This document shows, in pieces, positions 18,932 through 26,406 of a DNA stretch of 64,000 nt. Location: positions 1,054,001-1,118,000 of the forward strand of contig NZ_LN907858.1 of assembly GCF_001460635.1 (NCBI RefSeq), in the 5' to 3' direction. Source of the DNA: Helicobacter typhlonius. GTDB lineage: Bacteria; Campylobacterota; Campylobacteria; Campylobacterales; Helicobacteraceae. Made by a program: the position numbers and the translations under genes. The notes below the pieces were generated by a model that saw only the letters and a program-made list of their open reading frames with translations, did no database searches and was not told the DNA's origin. Every line of letters begins with the position of its first letter. Position 1 is the stretch's first letter.

Positions 18932-18978
18932 ATCACAAGGCGCGTGAGTTTTTATTAGAATCTCACGCGCCTTGTGAT
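18932..18978. repeat. Perfect 17-bp inverted repeat, possible terminator
   Basis: ATCACAAGGCGCGTGAG, a 13-base loop, then CTCACGCGCCTTGTGAT. It is far more GC-rich than its surroundings and lies upstream of hisD and beyond the 3' end of an orphan reading frame. A short T run (TTTT) follows at 18981 on the plus strand after two bases, so it could end a plus-strand transcript, or be a protein-binding palindrome. Confidence 0.75.
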
Positions 18979-19109
18979 ATTTTCCATATACAATCAAATA
19001 TAACTTAAATAACTTTGATAACATCATCGGTGGTAAGGCGGTATATCCACGAATGATAGAAGTTTTTGCAAAAGCAGATTCTAAAATGAAAGTTTTTGAT
19101 GATCTTTAG
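18978..19109 (+). pseudogene. Possible 3' remnant of a lost plus-strand gene
   Basis: A frame open from just after a TGA at 18975 to a TAG at 19107-19109, with no suitable start. Its translation includes GGKAVYPRMIEVFAKADSKM followed by KVFDDL, which reads like a genuine protein C-terminus. I cannot name the family. It abuts the 17-bp inverted repeat upstream and an inverted word pair at its stop. Confidence 0.35.
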
Positions 19110-19152
19110 AATCTACGCTCTTGCTTGGTAGCATTATAGAAATGTAGATTCT
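19108..19152. repeat. Inverted word pair downstream of fba
   Basis: AGAATCTAC at 19108-19116 and GTAGATTCT at 19144-19152, 27 bases apart, beginning inside the stop codon of the orphan frame and 27 bases beyond the fba stop. The position between converging 3' ends fits a weak bidirectional terminator. Confidence 0.5.
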
Positions 19153-19178
19153 CAACTATCCTAGCTTAGCAGCTTGGT

Positions 19179-20102
19179 TTATATTTTCCCCGCACTACCA
19201 AGTATGCCCATTCGCTCTACCATAACCTTTGTGATAGATTCCATAGCAGGAGCAAAAAATTTACGCAAATCAAACTGCGTATTATCGGTATTTGCAACCC
19301 TTCGCACCTCTGCGATAAAGGCGATACGCAAATCTGTGTCAATATTGATTTTGTTAATACCACCTCTAATGGCTTCTTTGAGGAAGTCAAAAGGCACACC
19401 CTTGCTTCCTTTCAAATCACCACCCGTGGCTAAAAATGCCTCTCTCACATATTCAGGAATAGAACTCGCGCCGTGCAATACGAGGGGGATATTTGTGCGT
19501 CTTTTCACTTCCTGCAAACGCGCAAAATCAAGCTTTGACTCACCCTTAAACTTAAATGCGCCGTGGCTCGTGCCAATAGCCGGAGCGAGATAATCCACCT
19601 TTGTAGCCTTTACAAACTCCTCAGCCTCATCGGGATTAATCAGCACCGCGTCCTTTTCGCTCACAGAAATATTATCCTCAATCCCCATAAGCCTACCTAG
19701 CTCCGCTTCCACGCTCACGCCCTTAGAATGCGCGTATTCTACGACTTGCTTTGTCGTTGCAAGATTTTCTTCAAAGGGATGATGTGAAGCATCAATCATC
19801 ACAGAGGTAAATCCCGCATCAACAGCCTTTTTACAAGATTCAAAACTTGTGCCGTGGTCGAGATTAAGTGCCACAGGAATATGCGGATAACGATTGGCTA
19901 GAATATTCACCATTCCCACCGCCATATCAATCCCCATATACTTTATCGCCCCCTCACTCGCTTGAACGATGATAGGTGATTTAGCCTCATTCGCTGCCAT
20001 AAAAATAGAATTAAGCATTTCAAAATTCACAAAATTGAACGCCCCAACGCCATAACCTTCTTTATGCGCCTTAAGTAATATTTCACTACCGCTTACGAGC
20101 AT
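19179..20102 (-). CDS. fba: Class II fructose-bisphosphate aldolase
   Basis: 307 aa, zinc-dependent enzyme cleaving or forming fructose-1,6-bisphosphate in glycolysis and gluconeogenesis. Metal and substrate motifs: VALNLDHGTSFESCKKAV, SVMIDASHHPFEENLATT, the GTSHGAFKF block, VLHGASSIP and KINIDTDLRIAF. It is class II as in other Helicobacter. It follows the PPIase gene by 20 bases, a pairing I also remember from H. pylori. Confidence 0.96.
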   Translation of the reverse strand: MLVSGSEILLKAHKEGYGVGAFNFVNFEMLNSIFMAANEAKSPIIVQASEGAIKYMGIDMAVGMVNILANRYPHIPVALNLDHGTSFESCKKAVDAGFTSVMIDASHHPFEENLATTKQVVEYAHSKGVSVEAELGRLMGIEDNISVSEKDAVLINPDEAEEFVKATKVDYLAPAIGTSHGAFKFKGESKLDFARLQEVKRRTNIPLVLHGASSIPEYVREAFLATGGDLKGSKGVPFDFLKEAIRGGINKINIDTDLRIAFIAEVRRVANTDNTQFDLRKFFAPAMESITKVMVERMGILGSAGKI

Positions 20103-20122
20103 ATCTCCCTCCTTATTAGAAT

Positions 20123-20956
20123 CTACTTTGTAATTTCGATTTTTGCCTTTTGTCGCAATGCTTGAATCTTCTGTATCATACCGCCTTGCACACTTTGCAT
20201 TTTAAGATCATTTTCAATCATCTTTTTTGCCTCATTATAAGGGATAATCTTTGGCTCGCTCTTACGCTCAAGATAGATGATATGATAGCCAAAAGGTGTA
20301 GCCACAGGCTCTTTGCTATAAGTGCCGGGCTTCAAATCAAAGGCGGCTCTTGAAAAATCAGGGTGCATCATCGAGCGTTGGAATACGCCCAAATCGCCAC
20401 CATTTTTTTGTTGCTTTGAAGCCGGATCAATAGATTTTTCATTTGCAAGCTCGATAAATCGTGCCTCCACTTTGTTTTTTGCTGCTTTATCAAGCTCCTT
20501 GATTATTGCTTTCGCTTCAACTTCACTTTTTACAAGAATATGTCGTGCCTTACCCTCTTGATTGATGAAAAGCCCCTCATTTTCTTGATAAATCTTGCGT
20601 ATTTGCGCATCGCTCACATTTGCCACTTGTATGCTATCAGCTTGTTTTTTTGTCCATAAATCAATTAAAAGATTATCTTTGACATTGTTTATAATCTCTG
20701 TGTATTCCTTAGAAGTATCGAGCTTTTCCTGCTTTGCAGCTTTTAGAATAAGCTGACGATTGACAAGCTCATTAATCAACGCTTCCTTTTCTTGGTCGCT
20801 CAATTTGGAATAATTAAAATTAGGAATGGTCTGTTTTAAAATCTCCATATCCTTATCGGTAATTGCTTTGCCATCGACCATCGCATAAGTCTTTGCATAT
20901 ATAAAAGGCGCACACATACAGAGAATTCCTACACATAGTTTAAGTTGTATTTTCAT
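20123..20956 (-). CDS. Periplasmic peptidyl-prolyl isomerase (PEB4/CBF2-like parvulin)
   Basis: 277 aa from the ATG at 20956, preceded by TTGGAGC; a TTG four codons upstream is that ribosome site itself. The signal peptide MKIQLKLCVGILCMCAPFIY-AK is clear. A SurA-like N-terminal chaperone part (ALINELVNRQLILKAAKQE) is followed by a parvulin domain (KARHILVKSEVEAKAIIKEL, NGGDLGVFQRSMMHPDFS, ATPFGYHIIYLE). Orthologues in Campylobacter and H. pylori are major periplasmic antigens that help outer-membrane protein folding. Confidence 0.94.
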   Translation of the reverse strand: MKIQLKLCVGILCMCAPFIYAKTYAMVDGKAITDKDMEILKQTIPNFNYSKLSDQEKEALINELVNRQLILKAAKQEKLDTSKEYTEIINNVKDNLLIDLWTKKQADSIQVANVSDAQIRKIYQENEGLFINQEGKARHILVKSEVEAKAIIKELDKAAKNKVEARFIELANEKSIDPASKQQKNGGDLGVFQRSMMHPDFSRAAFDLKPGTYSKEPVATPFGYHIIYLERKSEPKIIPYNEAKKMIENDLKMQSVQGGMIQKIQALRQKAKIEITK

Positions 20957-21021
20957 TTTTTGCTCCAAAATTTAAAATGTGCGCGATTGTAGCACTTAAA
21001 GCTAAATAAAATGTAAGTGTG

Positions 21022-21723
21022 CTAAAAGTTGCGCTCCCTAGCAATGTCTTTAGCAAATGCAATGCAGGATTCAAAATTTGCACTTGGGCTTACATACGCA
21101 GTGATGTGCTTATCAAAACGCGCAAAGGTGCTCTGCCCTATCGCTATGGCAATATATAAATCCTCCCAACCAAAATTTGCCACAAAGCTATCATACGCGC
21201 TCGGTGCGCTAAAGATAATCACACTCTTAGGCTTTGGCTTTAACTCTAATGGAAGTTTTTGCGGGATATTTTCATACATAATCGCCTCTTCAATACAGAT
21301 TCCAGCATTTTTGAGGATAGAATCTAACCCAGATACAATCTCTTTGGCGCGGAGATAGAGTGCCCTACGCCCTTGCAATAGCGGGATAATCTCTTGTGCG
21401 AATGTCTTGCCGTGCGCACTTTTGCCTACAAACTCCACTTTAGCTCCCTGCTCGTATAAAATTTTCGCACTCGCCGGACTTATCACAAAGCTCGGTATTT
21501 CTTTCCAATGTGCGAGAATAGGGCTAAAATGGAGGGTATTTGGGAGATTTTGCGAGGCGGATTCTATAAGTGATTTTATCGCATACGCAGAAGTGAAAAT
21601 AAGCGCGTCAATGCCTTCTAGTGTATGTGTGAGTGGCGCAAAAACAATTTTATTTGTAATGAGGGACCTTACCCCCTCAATCTTTCTCGTGCCCGCCAGC
21701 ACCACCCCATAGGTTTCATTCAT
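21022..21723 (-). CDS. hemD: Uroporphyrinogen-III synthase
   Basis: 233 aa from the ATG at 21723, which overlaps the upstream stop by eight bases (ATGAATGA); a longer frame begins 13 codons earlier but lies deeper in the upstream gene. The enzyme cyclises hydroxymethylbilane with ring-D inversion. The weakly conserved two-lobe pattern is visible: VVLAGTRKIEG at the start, LIFTSAYAIKSLIES, FVGKSAHGKTFAQEIIPLLQ, and VIIFSAPSAYDSFVANFG with AIAIGQSTFARFDK. Low conservation is usual for HemD. Confidence 0.88.
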   Translation of the reverse strand: MNETYGVVLAGTRKIEGVRSLITNKIVFAPLTHTLEGIDALIFTSAYAIKSLIESASQNLPNTLHFSPILAHWKEIPSFVISPASAKILYEQGAKVEFVGKSAHGKTFAQEIIPLLQGRRALYLRAKEIVSGLDSILKNAGICIEEAIMYENIPQKLPLELKPKPKSVIIFSAPSAYDSFVANFGWEDLYIAIAIGQSTFARFDKHITAYVSPSANFESCIAFAKDIARERNF

Positions 21724-22231
21724 ACTTTTTGAAAAGATTCCAAAAATACAAGCCCACCACACCGCTAAAAATCAACGCAATGCCAAGTATAAGACTAATG
21801 AGCGTTGCCAAAATTTCGGGGAAAAGCACAAATAAGACTCCTAGTAGCACATAGAATAAGCCTGTCATTGTAATGCCAACTTTCACGCTTTTTTCTACCA
21901 TACGAGAGAGCTTGTAGGCGTGGATAAACCACAAAATCCCTTTGAGAATAAGCCACAGAGCGATAAAAAGCGGTATAAAGTTTTGCGCGATGTCTTCTCC
22001 GCCAAAAAGCAACACCAAGCCAAACACGCACGAGAGGATACCATCGACTAATATCATCGCATAGCGCATTTGCATAAAATAAATAATCTCGCCCAAACCA
22101 CTCAAAAACATAATAAATCCCACGAAATAGGTAAGAAATGCCATTGTATCAAGAGGATTCACAATACACACCGCACCCAGCGCAATAAGGGAAATACTAA
22201 AAGCTATCCACAACACACGATTAAAGTGCAT
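21716..22231 (-). CDS. DUF308/HdeD-family membrane protein
   Basis: 171 aa with six evenly spaced hydrophobic helices and a short positively charged linker (HAYKLSRMVEKSVK). The pattern, with Gly-rich helix ends (ALGAVCIVNPLDTMAFLTYF, FVLFPEILATLISLILGIAL), fits the HdeD/DUF308 family, associated in E. coli with acid stress; the role here is not shown. It overlaps hemD by eight bases and follows ftsW by 25. Confidence 0.85.
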   Translation of the reverse strand: MHFNRVLWIAFSISLIALGAVCIVNPLDTMAFLTYFVGFIMFLSGLGEIIYFMQMRYAMILVDGILSCVFGLVLLFGGEDIAQNFIPLFIALWLILKGILWFIHAYKLSRMVEKSVKVGITMTGLFYVLLGVLFVLFPEILATLISLILGIALIFSGVVGLYFWNLFKKYE

Positions 22232-22256
22232 TTCTACTCCTTTAAATTTATAAATT

Positions 22257-23450
22257 TTATGCAGATTCTATATTTTTAGAATCTGCTTGCGTATTTTTTG
22301 AAATTGCTAAAACTAAGCCAATGGCAATACAATTTGCGATAAGTGAACTCCCACCATAACTCAAAAATGGCACTGCAATGCCCTTTACAGGCGTGATACC
22401 CGAGATACCAAAGGCATTGATAATGAGTGAAAAACCAAGCAAAAGTGCCACGCCAACACAAAAAAGATAGTACATTTTGTGCGAGGTGCGATTTGCAATG
22501 CGAAAAAGCCTAAGAAGTATATAAGCAAAAAGTAACACTATGCCAAAGAGCCCCACAAATCCAAGCTCCTCGGTAATCCCAGCTAATACAATATCCGTAT
22601 GCACATCACTTAAAAATCCAAGCTTGATATAGCCCTCACCAAGTCCAGAACCGAAGAATCCACCGCTTGAAATAGCATTTGTAGCGTGATAGATTTGATA
22701 AGGTTCGGGTAAGCCACCTATGCGGAGGTTTTCCGCCCAGCCCTGTGGCAAGAGAGCTAGAACTGAATCTTGTGCGCTCGCCCACCACGACTTTACACGC
22801 AAGATTCTATGCGGGCTCGTGATAATAGCGAGAAATGCCGTGCCAATTGTGCCTAAAAATATCACACCAAGCAGCCGCAAACTCCCCCCAGCAAATAAAA
22901 GCATAACACCAAGTGTCAAAGCCAAAAGCACTACCTGCCCCAAATCATTCTGCAACACCGCGATAAGCACCACCGCCACGATGAAAAGCACGAGATAGGG
23001 AATAAAGATTCTAATCTCATCTTTCATTGATAAATGCACATTGCTGACAAACTTACGCGAAAAACTCCACGCCAAAAAATACACAAAACCAATTTTGAAA
23101 AGCTCGGAGGGTGCGAGAGAAATAAAAGATAGCCTAATCCAGCGTTTCGCCCCACCGGCAGAGCTTACAAGCCCTTGTGGCAAGAAGTGCATACCCACCA
23201 TAAGAATGATAGAGATGATAAAAATCGCTAAACCAATGCGTCTAAAATAAGTGTTTATATCTATACGAGAAAGTAGCCACATTAGCATAATGCCAAGACA
23301 AGCAGCGATAAGCTGACGCGTAAAAAAGTGAATTTGCGAGTAACCATAAAAACTTGTGATATATACCCCTAAGGAATAGGACATTACCACACCAATACTT
23401 AGAAGCAATATAACAGCATAAAAAAGCTTAGAATCCGCCATAGCACTCAC
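22257..23450 (-). CDS. ftsW: SEDS peptidoglycan polymerase FtsW
   Basis: 397 aa, about ten transmembrane helices. SEDS proteins polymerise glycan strands from lipid II; FtsW acts at the division septum. Visible motifs: GAKRWIRLSFISLAPSELFK, VLQNDLGQVVLLAL, the GSGLGEGYIKLGFL loop, ELGFVGLFGIVLL, and GITPVKGIAVPFLSYGGSSL near the C-terminus. RodA is the alternative; the GAKRWI and SSAGG context favours FtsW. The last codons overlap a perfect inverted word repeat at 22261-22286. Confidence 0.92.
   Translation of the reverse strand: MSAMADSKLFYAVILLLSIGVVMSYSLGVYITSFYGYSQIHFFTRQLIAACLGIMLMWLLSRIDINTYFRRIGLAIFIISIILMVGMHFLPQGLVSSAGGAKRWIRLSFISLAPSELFKIGFVYFLAWSFSRKFVSNVHLSMKDEIRIFIPYLVLFIVAVVLIAVLQNDLGQVVLLALTLGVMLLFAGGSLRLLGVIFLGTIGTAFLAIITSPHRILRVKSWWASAQDSVLALLPQGWAENLRIGGLPEPYQIYHATNAISSGGFFGSGLGEGYIKLGFLSDVHTDIVLAGITEELGFVGLFGIVLLFAYILLRLFRIANRTSHKMYYLFCVGVALLLGFSLIINAFGISGITPVKGIAVPFLSYGGSSLIANCIAIGLVLAISKNTQADSKNIESA
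22261..22286. repeat. Inverted word repeat at the 3' end of ftsW
   Basis: GCAGATTCTA, six-base loop TATTTT, then TAGAATCTGC: 10-bp perfect arms ending four bases from the ftsW stop. It could act as a hairpin attenuator or terminator between ftsW and the DUF308 gene; there is no long T tract on the minus strand. Confidence 0.75.
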
Positions 23451-23718
23451 TTTGTTTTATGATAAATCTTTCATTGTATTATGTGAAGAAAAACTAGCAA
23501 TGCGATATTACCAAAACATTGAGAAAATGTAAATTTAAGCCATTGTGAGCAAAAACTCCTCTTTAATCGCCCAAACATCAAGCAAGACATTCTTTGCTCG
23601 GTGGCTGTTTATTTCAAAAATACTTACAAGAAAATAAAGAATTTTGTTATAAGAATCTTAAGTAAAAGTTTATAATTCTTAAATACAATAAACAAAAATC
23701 AAAACAAAAGGACTTCCT
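23451..23718. other. Divergent intergenic region with a possible gene remnant
   Basis: This region separates ftsW from the DUF4149 gene, which are transcribed away from each other, so both promoters should be here. The minus strand between 23657 and 23535 holds an open frame without a start that ends in KNVLLDVWAIKEEFLLTMA-stop. It reads like a protein C-terminus but I cannot identify it. Confidence 0.4.
23535..23657 (-). pseudogene. Possible 3' remnant of a lost gene
   Basis: About 40 codons open from the stop at 23658-23660 to a TAA at 23535-23537, without ATG or ribosome site. The translation (ILYFLVSIFEINSHRAKN, then VLLDVWAIKEEFLLTMA) has the composition of a folded protein rather than random AT-rich DNA. 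Family unknown. Confidence 0.3.
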
Positions 23719-24231
23719 ATGAAAATCTATAAAGTTTTTCAAACACTTGATGCAATCTACATTTTTCTACTTAGTATAGGCGTTGGGTGCATTATTTGTG
23801 CTGGATTTTCTGCTGCTACTATCTTTCGAGCCGCTGATTTTGTGCCAGATTTGACTAGAAGTGATAGCGGCTTGATTATGGGGCTAATTTTTATCAAATG
23901 TAATTATTTATTCGATTTTCTTGCGGCTGTGATTATCATCTATGAATTGACAAGTAGCTACTTCACGCGGTATTTTAGCCACGCCAAGCACAGAAAAATA
24001 TGGCTACTACTCGGCGGGGTAAATGTCATACTCATCTTTCTATTCACGCTTTACTACACGCCTTATATTATGGAGGCTCAAGCCTTAAACACGATTGATA
24101 CTAAAGCATTTGATTCTATGCATAAGCAAAGTGAGCTTGTGTTTAAGATTCTCCTTATTACGCTTAGTGCCTCTGCGCTATGGAGAGGCATCATCGGCAC
24201 TCGCCCACAACACGCAAACGCACAACCTTGA
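23719..24231 (+). CDS. DUF4149 (TMEM205-like) membrane protein
   Basis: 170 aa, four hydrophobic helices (residues 10-35, 60-80, 95-115 and 145-160). FSAATIFRAADFVPD after helix 1 and the conserved charged loop FSHAKHRKIWLLLGGVNV fit DUF4149, a small family of inner-membrane proteins of unknown role. AAAGGAC lies seven bases upstream of the ATG. It stands alone on the plus strand and ends at a word-built hairpin. Confidence 0.85.
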   Translation: MKIYKVFQTLDAIYIFLLSIGVGCIICAGFSAATIFRAADFVPDLTRSDSGLIMGLIFIKCNYLFDFLAAVIIIYELTSSYFTRYFSHAKHRKIWLLLGGVNVILIFLFTLYYTPYIMEAQALNTIDTKAFDSMHKQSELVFKILLITLSASALWRGIIGTRPQHANAQP

Positions 24232-24249
24232 TGTTAGAATTACATTAAG

Positions 24250-24280
24250 TTATAGATTCTTACACTTTAAGAATCTATAA
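24250..24280. terminator. Bidirectional hairpin made of paired AGATTCT/AGAATCT words
   Basis: TTATAGATTCTTA, loop CACTT, then TAAGAATCTATAA: 13-bp perfect arms between the converging DUF4149 gene and the methyltransferase pseudogene. There is no long U tract, so termination is likely from position and stem, not proven. Confidence 0.65.
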
Positions 24281-24296
24281 GCTTCAAGGCATAATA

Positions 24297-25178
24297 TTAT
24301 TGCTTGTTTCTTGCAATCACAAGCAATGAGCCACCAAAGCAATTTGGCAAAAATAGTATAAGTTTGTTTTCTAAGCGACACATACCAAGCAATGCACTAT
24401 TTATTAATCTAGGCGGTGGCACATCGCGTAACTCTTTAGAATCTGTGTTTTGTGCTTTTGAAGCTGGGTTTAAAATAGCACGAGCTAATAAAAGTGGAGT
24501 AAGTGCGATAAAAAAATATTGCGCAGATTCTATACTTAAGCCACATTCACACATAAGCCTTGAGCTCACTTTTGATATACCGCCGCTTATGATGCACACT
24601 CACATCGTGTGCATTCCACAGCCATTTATGCGCTGGCGCACTTAAGGCAAGTAGGCTTTTTTCATTATTTTTCAACATACTCTTCATATTTAAAAGTGCA
24701 TTTTTATCATCATCAATATGCTCTAGCACATCAAAAGCAAAAATACAATCAAACTCATCTTTAAAAGGCACATCAAGCAAATCCATACAATACAAATCCT
24801 TTATGCCATAAGTTTTGGCATATTCTAAACCTTGTGGGTGAATCTCCCCCAAAGCAATATTATGAAATCCTTGAGAGAGAAAATGTCTTGTAACACTCCC
24901 TGTACCTGCGCCCACATCTAGAATCTTTGCGTGTTTGCCACTATCGTTTGGATAAACATTGGCAAGTATGCAGCTTACACTTTGATAAATAAACTCTCGC
25001 CTTGCAATATGCCAAAAATGCTTATTTTCAGCCAAATACAGCATATCCATACCTTGCGTTGGGAAATGGTGTGAGGGAGCAATATCTAAATGATCAGATT
25101 CTAAAGAAGAGATATTATGCGGGGGGCAATTAAATAATATTCCCCCTACAAAATTGGGATTTTCAGTCTTTTTGGCAT
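24297..25178 (-). pseudogene. Class I SAM methyltransferase, frameshifted
   Basis: The central frame from 25050 to 24547 encodes motif I (ILDVGAGTGSVTRHF), motif II region DLLDVPFKDEFDCIFAFDVL and HKRRYIKSELKA, then hits a stop. The expected continuation (CECGLSIESAQYFFIALTPL, then LARAILNP) lies in the next frame to 24297, so one frameshift near 24550 in GTGTGA splits the gene. Upstream of 25050 the same frame continues to about 25179 with family-like residues (NPNFVGGILFN, HLDIAPSHHFPTQGMDMLYL) but no start; an ATG at 25178 is one base out of frame at a run of five A. Such enzymes modify glycans or lipids next to glycosyltransferases. Sequencing error cannot be excluded. Confidence 0.75.
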
Positions 25179-25267
25179 ATTATTTTAAACGATAATCACC
25201 CATTTCTTTATAATCTCTGTCTCAAAATCTACGCACATATTTTTGGCACTTCTGATTTTGTATTACG

Positions 25268-25275
25268 TTTTTTTT
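25268..25275. repeat. T8 tract interrupting the glycosyltransferase frame (first)
   Basis: Eight T after CG, before AGCACG. Seven T would read R-F-F-S-T-I-W and keep the frame; eight gives TAG. It is a slippage site or a sequencing artefact. Confidence 0.7.
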
Positions 25276-26087
25276 AGCACGATTTGGATACTTTTTGGTG
25301 TAATCACAAGCTATATCATTCTCTACAAACATCATTACAAATCCCTTGCCCTCCTTTATACTATCTTGTTCTCCTTGTCTCCGCAAACTATATACTACGC
25401 ACAAGAATGCCGCAATTACGCTATGCCACTCTCACTTACAAGTATTTTTTGCACTTTGTTATATCTTATCTTTGAATCAATGCACGATAGATTAAACTCA
25501 CGCATTAATAGTTGGTATTTCTTAAGTATTTTGCTCTGTGGAGTAGCATTAGTCCTCACGCATTATTATGCCTATGTTTTTGTATTTTGTGTGGGTATAG
25601 TTTTCCTTATACAAAGTATTTTTACTCACAAATTTTTTAGACCGCTTTTTATATGCTTTGGACTAATGGGACTTGCTGGAATCGTATGGATAAGTATTCA
25701 TCATTTATATGGTGGTTTTTTGTATCGTATGGATGCAGCGTGGGTATTTGAAAGTAGCCTGTGGTGGCTACTTTTTAGCACTATTTTATCTTGTTTTGGC
25801 AAATTTACTTGGATTCTCATTGCTTGTAGCCTACTTTTTGCCTTTAGATATAGTGGTTTTGCTCCTTATAGGCAATATGCACCATTTTTGTATATTGTAG
25901 GTTTAGAGTTCATTATCATAAGTCTTATATTTTTTAATCTCTCGCAAACAATGGACAAACGATTTTTTATAGAGATTTGCATTCTTATTTATTTCTTTAT
26001 TGCAAATGTTTTGCTTTATTCACAAGCATTTTTACGCTATTTAAAACCCATTGTCTTAGCCATTGCATTGACACTCACAGCACATAG

Positions 26088-26095
26088 TTTTTTTT
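26088..26095. repeat. T8 tract interrupting the glycosyltransferase frame (second)
   Basis: Eight T after CATAG, before ATTAAC. Seven T would read S-F-F-I-N-A-N-Y and keep the frame; eight gives TAT TAA. Same length and same direction of error as the first tract. Confidence 0.7.
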
Positions 26096-26385
26096 ATTAA
26101 CGCAAATTATCATAAAGAAGATTTACGCGCAGGAAGCGAATATATAGCTAAACATTTTGATTCTACACAATGCCTCCTACCTGTGCGCTGGATAGCCTGC
26201 AAACGTTATCTTCCACAATTTGAAGCAATAGAAAAACCACTCGTGCAACAAGAATGCGACCTTATATATTTTACCGCAGATAGAGAAGATACAAATTTTG
26301 CAAATACTCGCATCACCCTAGAACAACATAATATCAAAGACTACAAATTCATATCTTTCAATGGTGCGGTTGTGGTGATTAAAGA

Positions 26386-26406
26386 AAAATAGCTTTTAGC
26401 TATTTT
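26386..26406. terminator. Bidirectional terminator between glycosyltransferase remnant and gltS
   Basis: AAAATAGCT, loop TTT, AGCTATTTT. It spans the stop codons of the two converging genes; the stem ends in A/T runs on both strands, so it can work in both directions. Confidence 0.65.

Larger units (their letters stand above)
25134..26392 (+). pseudogene. Membrane glycosyltransferase (GT39/ArnT-like), N-truncated and frameshifted at two T8 tracts
   Basis: Three overlapping frames make one protein. The first (open from 25134) reads LNDNHPFLYNLCLKIYAHIF then VLRFF and stops in the T8 run at 25268-25275; removing one T joins it to STIWILFGVITSYIILY and the block SPQTIYYAQECRNYAMPLSL, a typical GT39/PMT signature. 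The long middle frame (to 26100) holds about seven membrane helices and stops in a second T8 run at 26088-26095; again T7 would join it to INANYHKEDLRAGSEYIAKH and an extracytoplasmic tail ending at 26392. The usual N-terminal first helix and catalytic Asp-Glu region are missing, so the gene looks dead even if slippage restores the rest. It diverges from the broken methyltransferase. Confidence 0.75.

Noticed and set aside
25121-25126. G6 run near the start of the glycosyltransferase remnant
   Set aside because: Six bases is short for a contingency tract and the affected frames are already dead.
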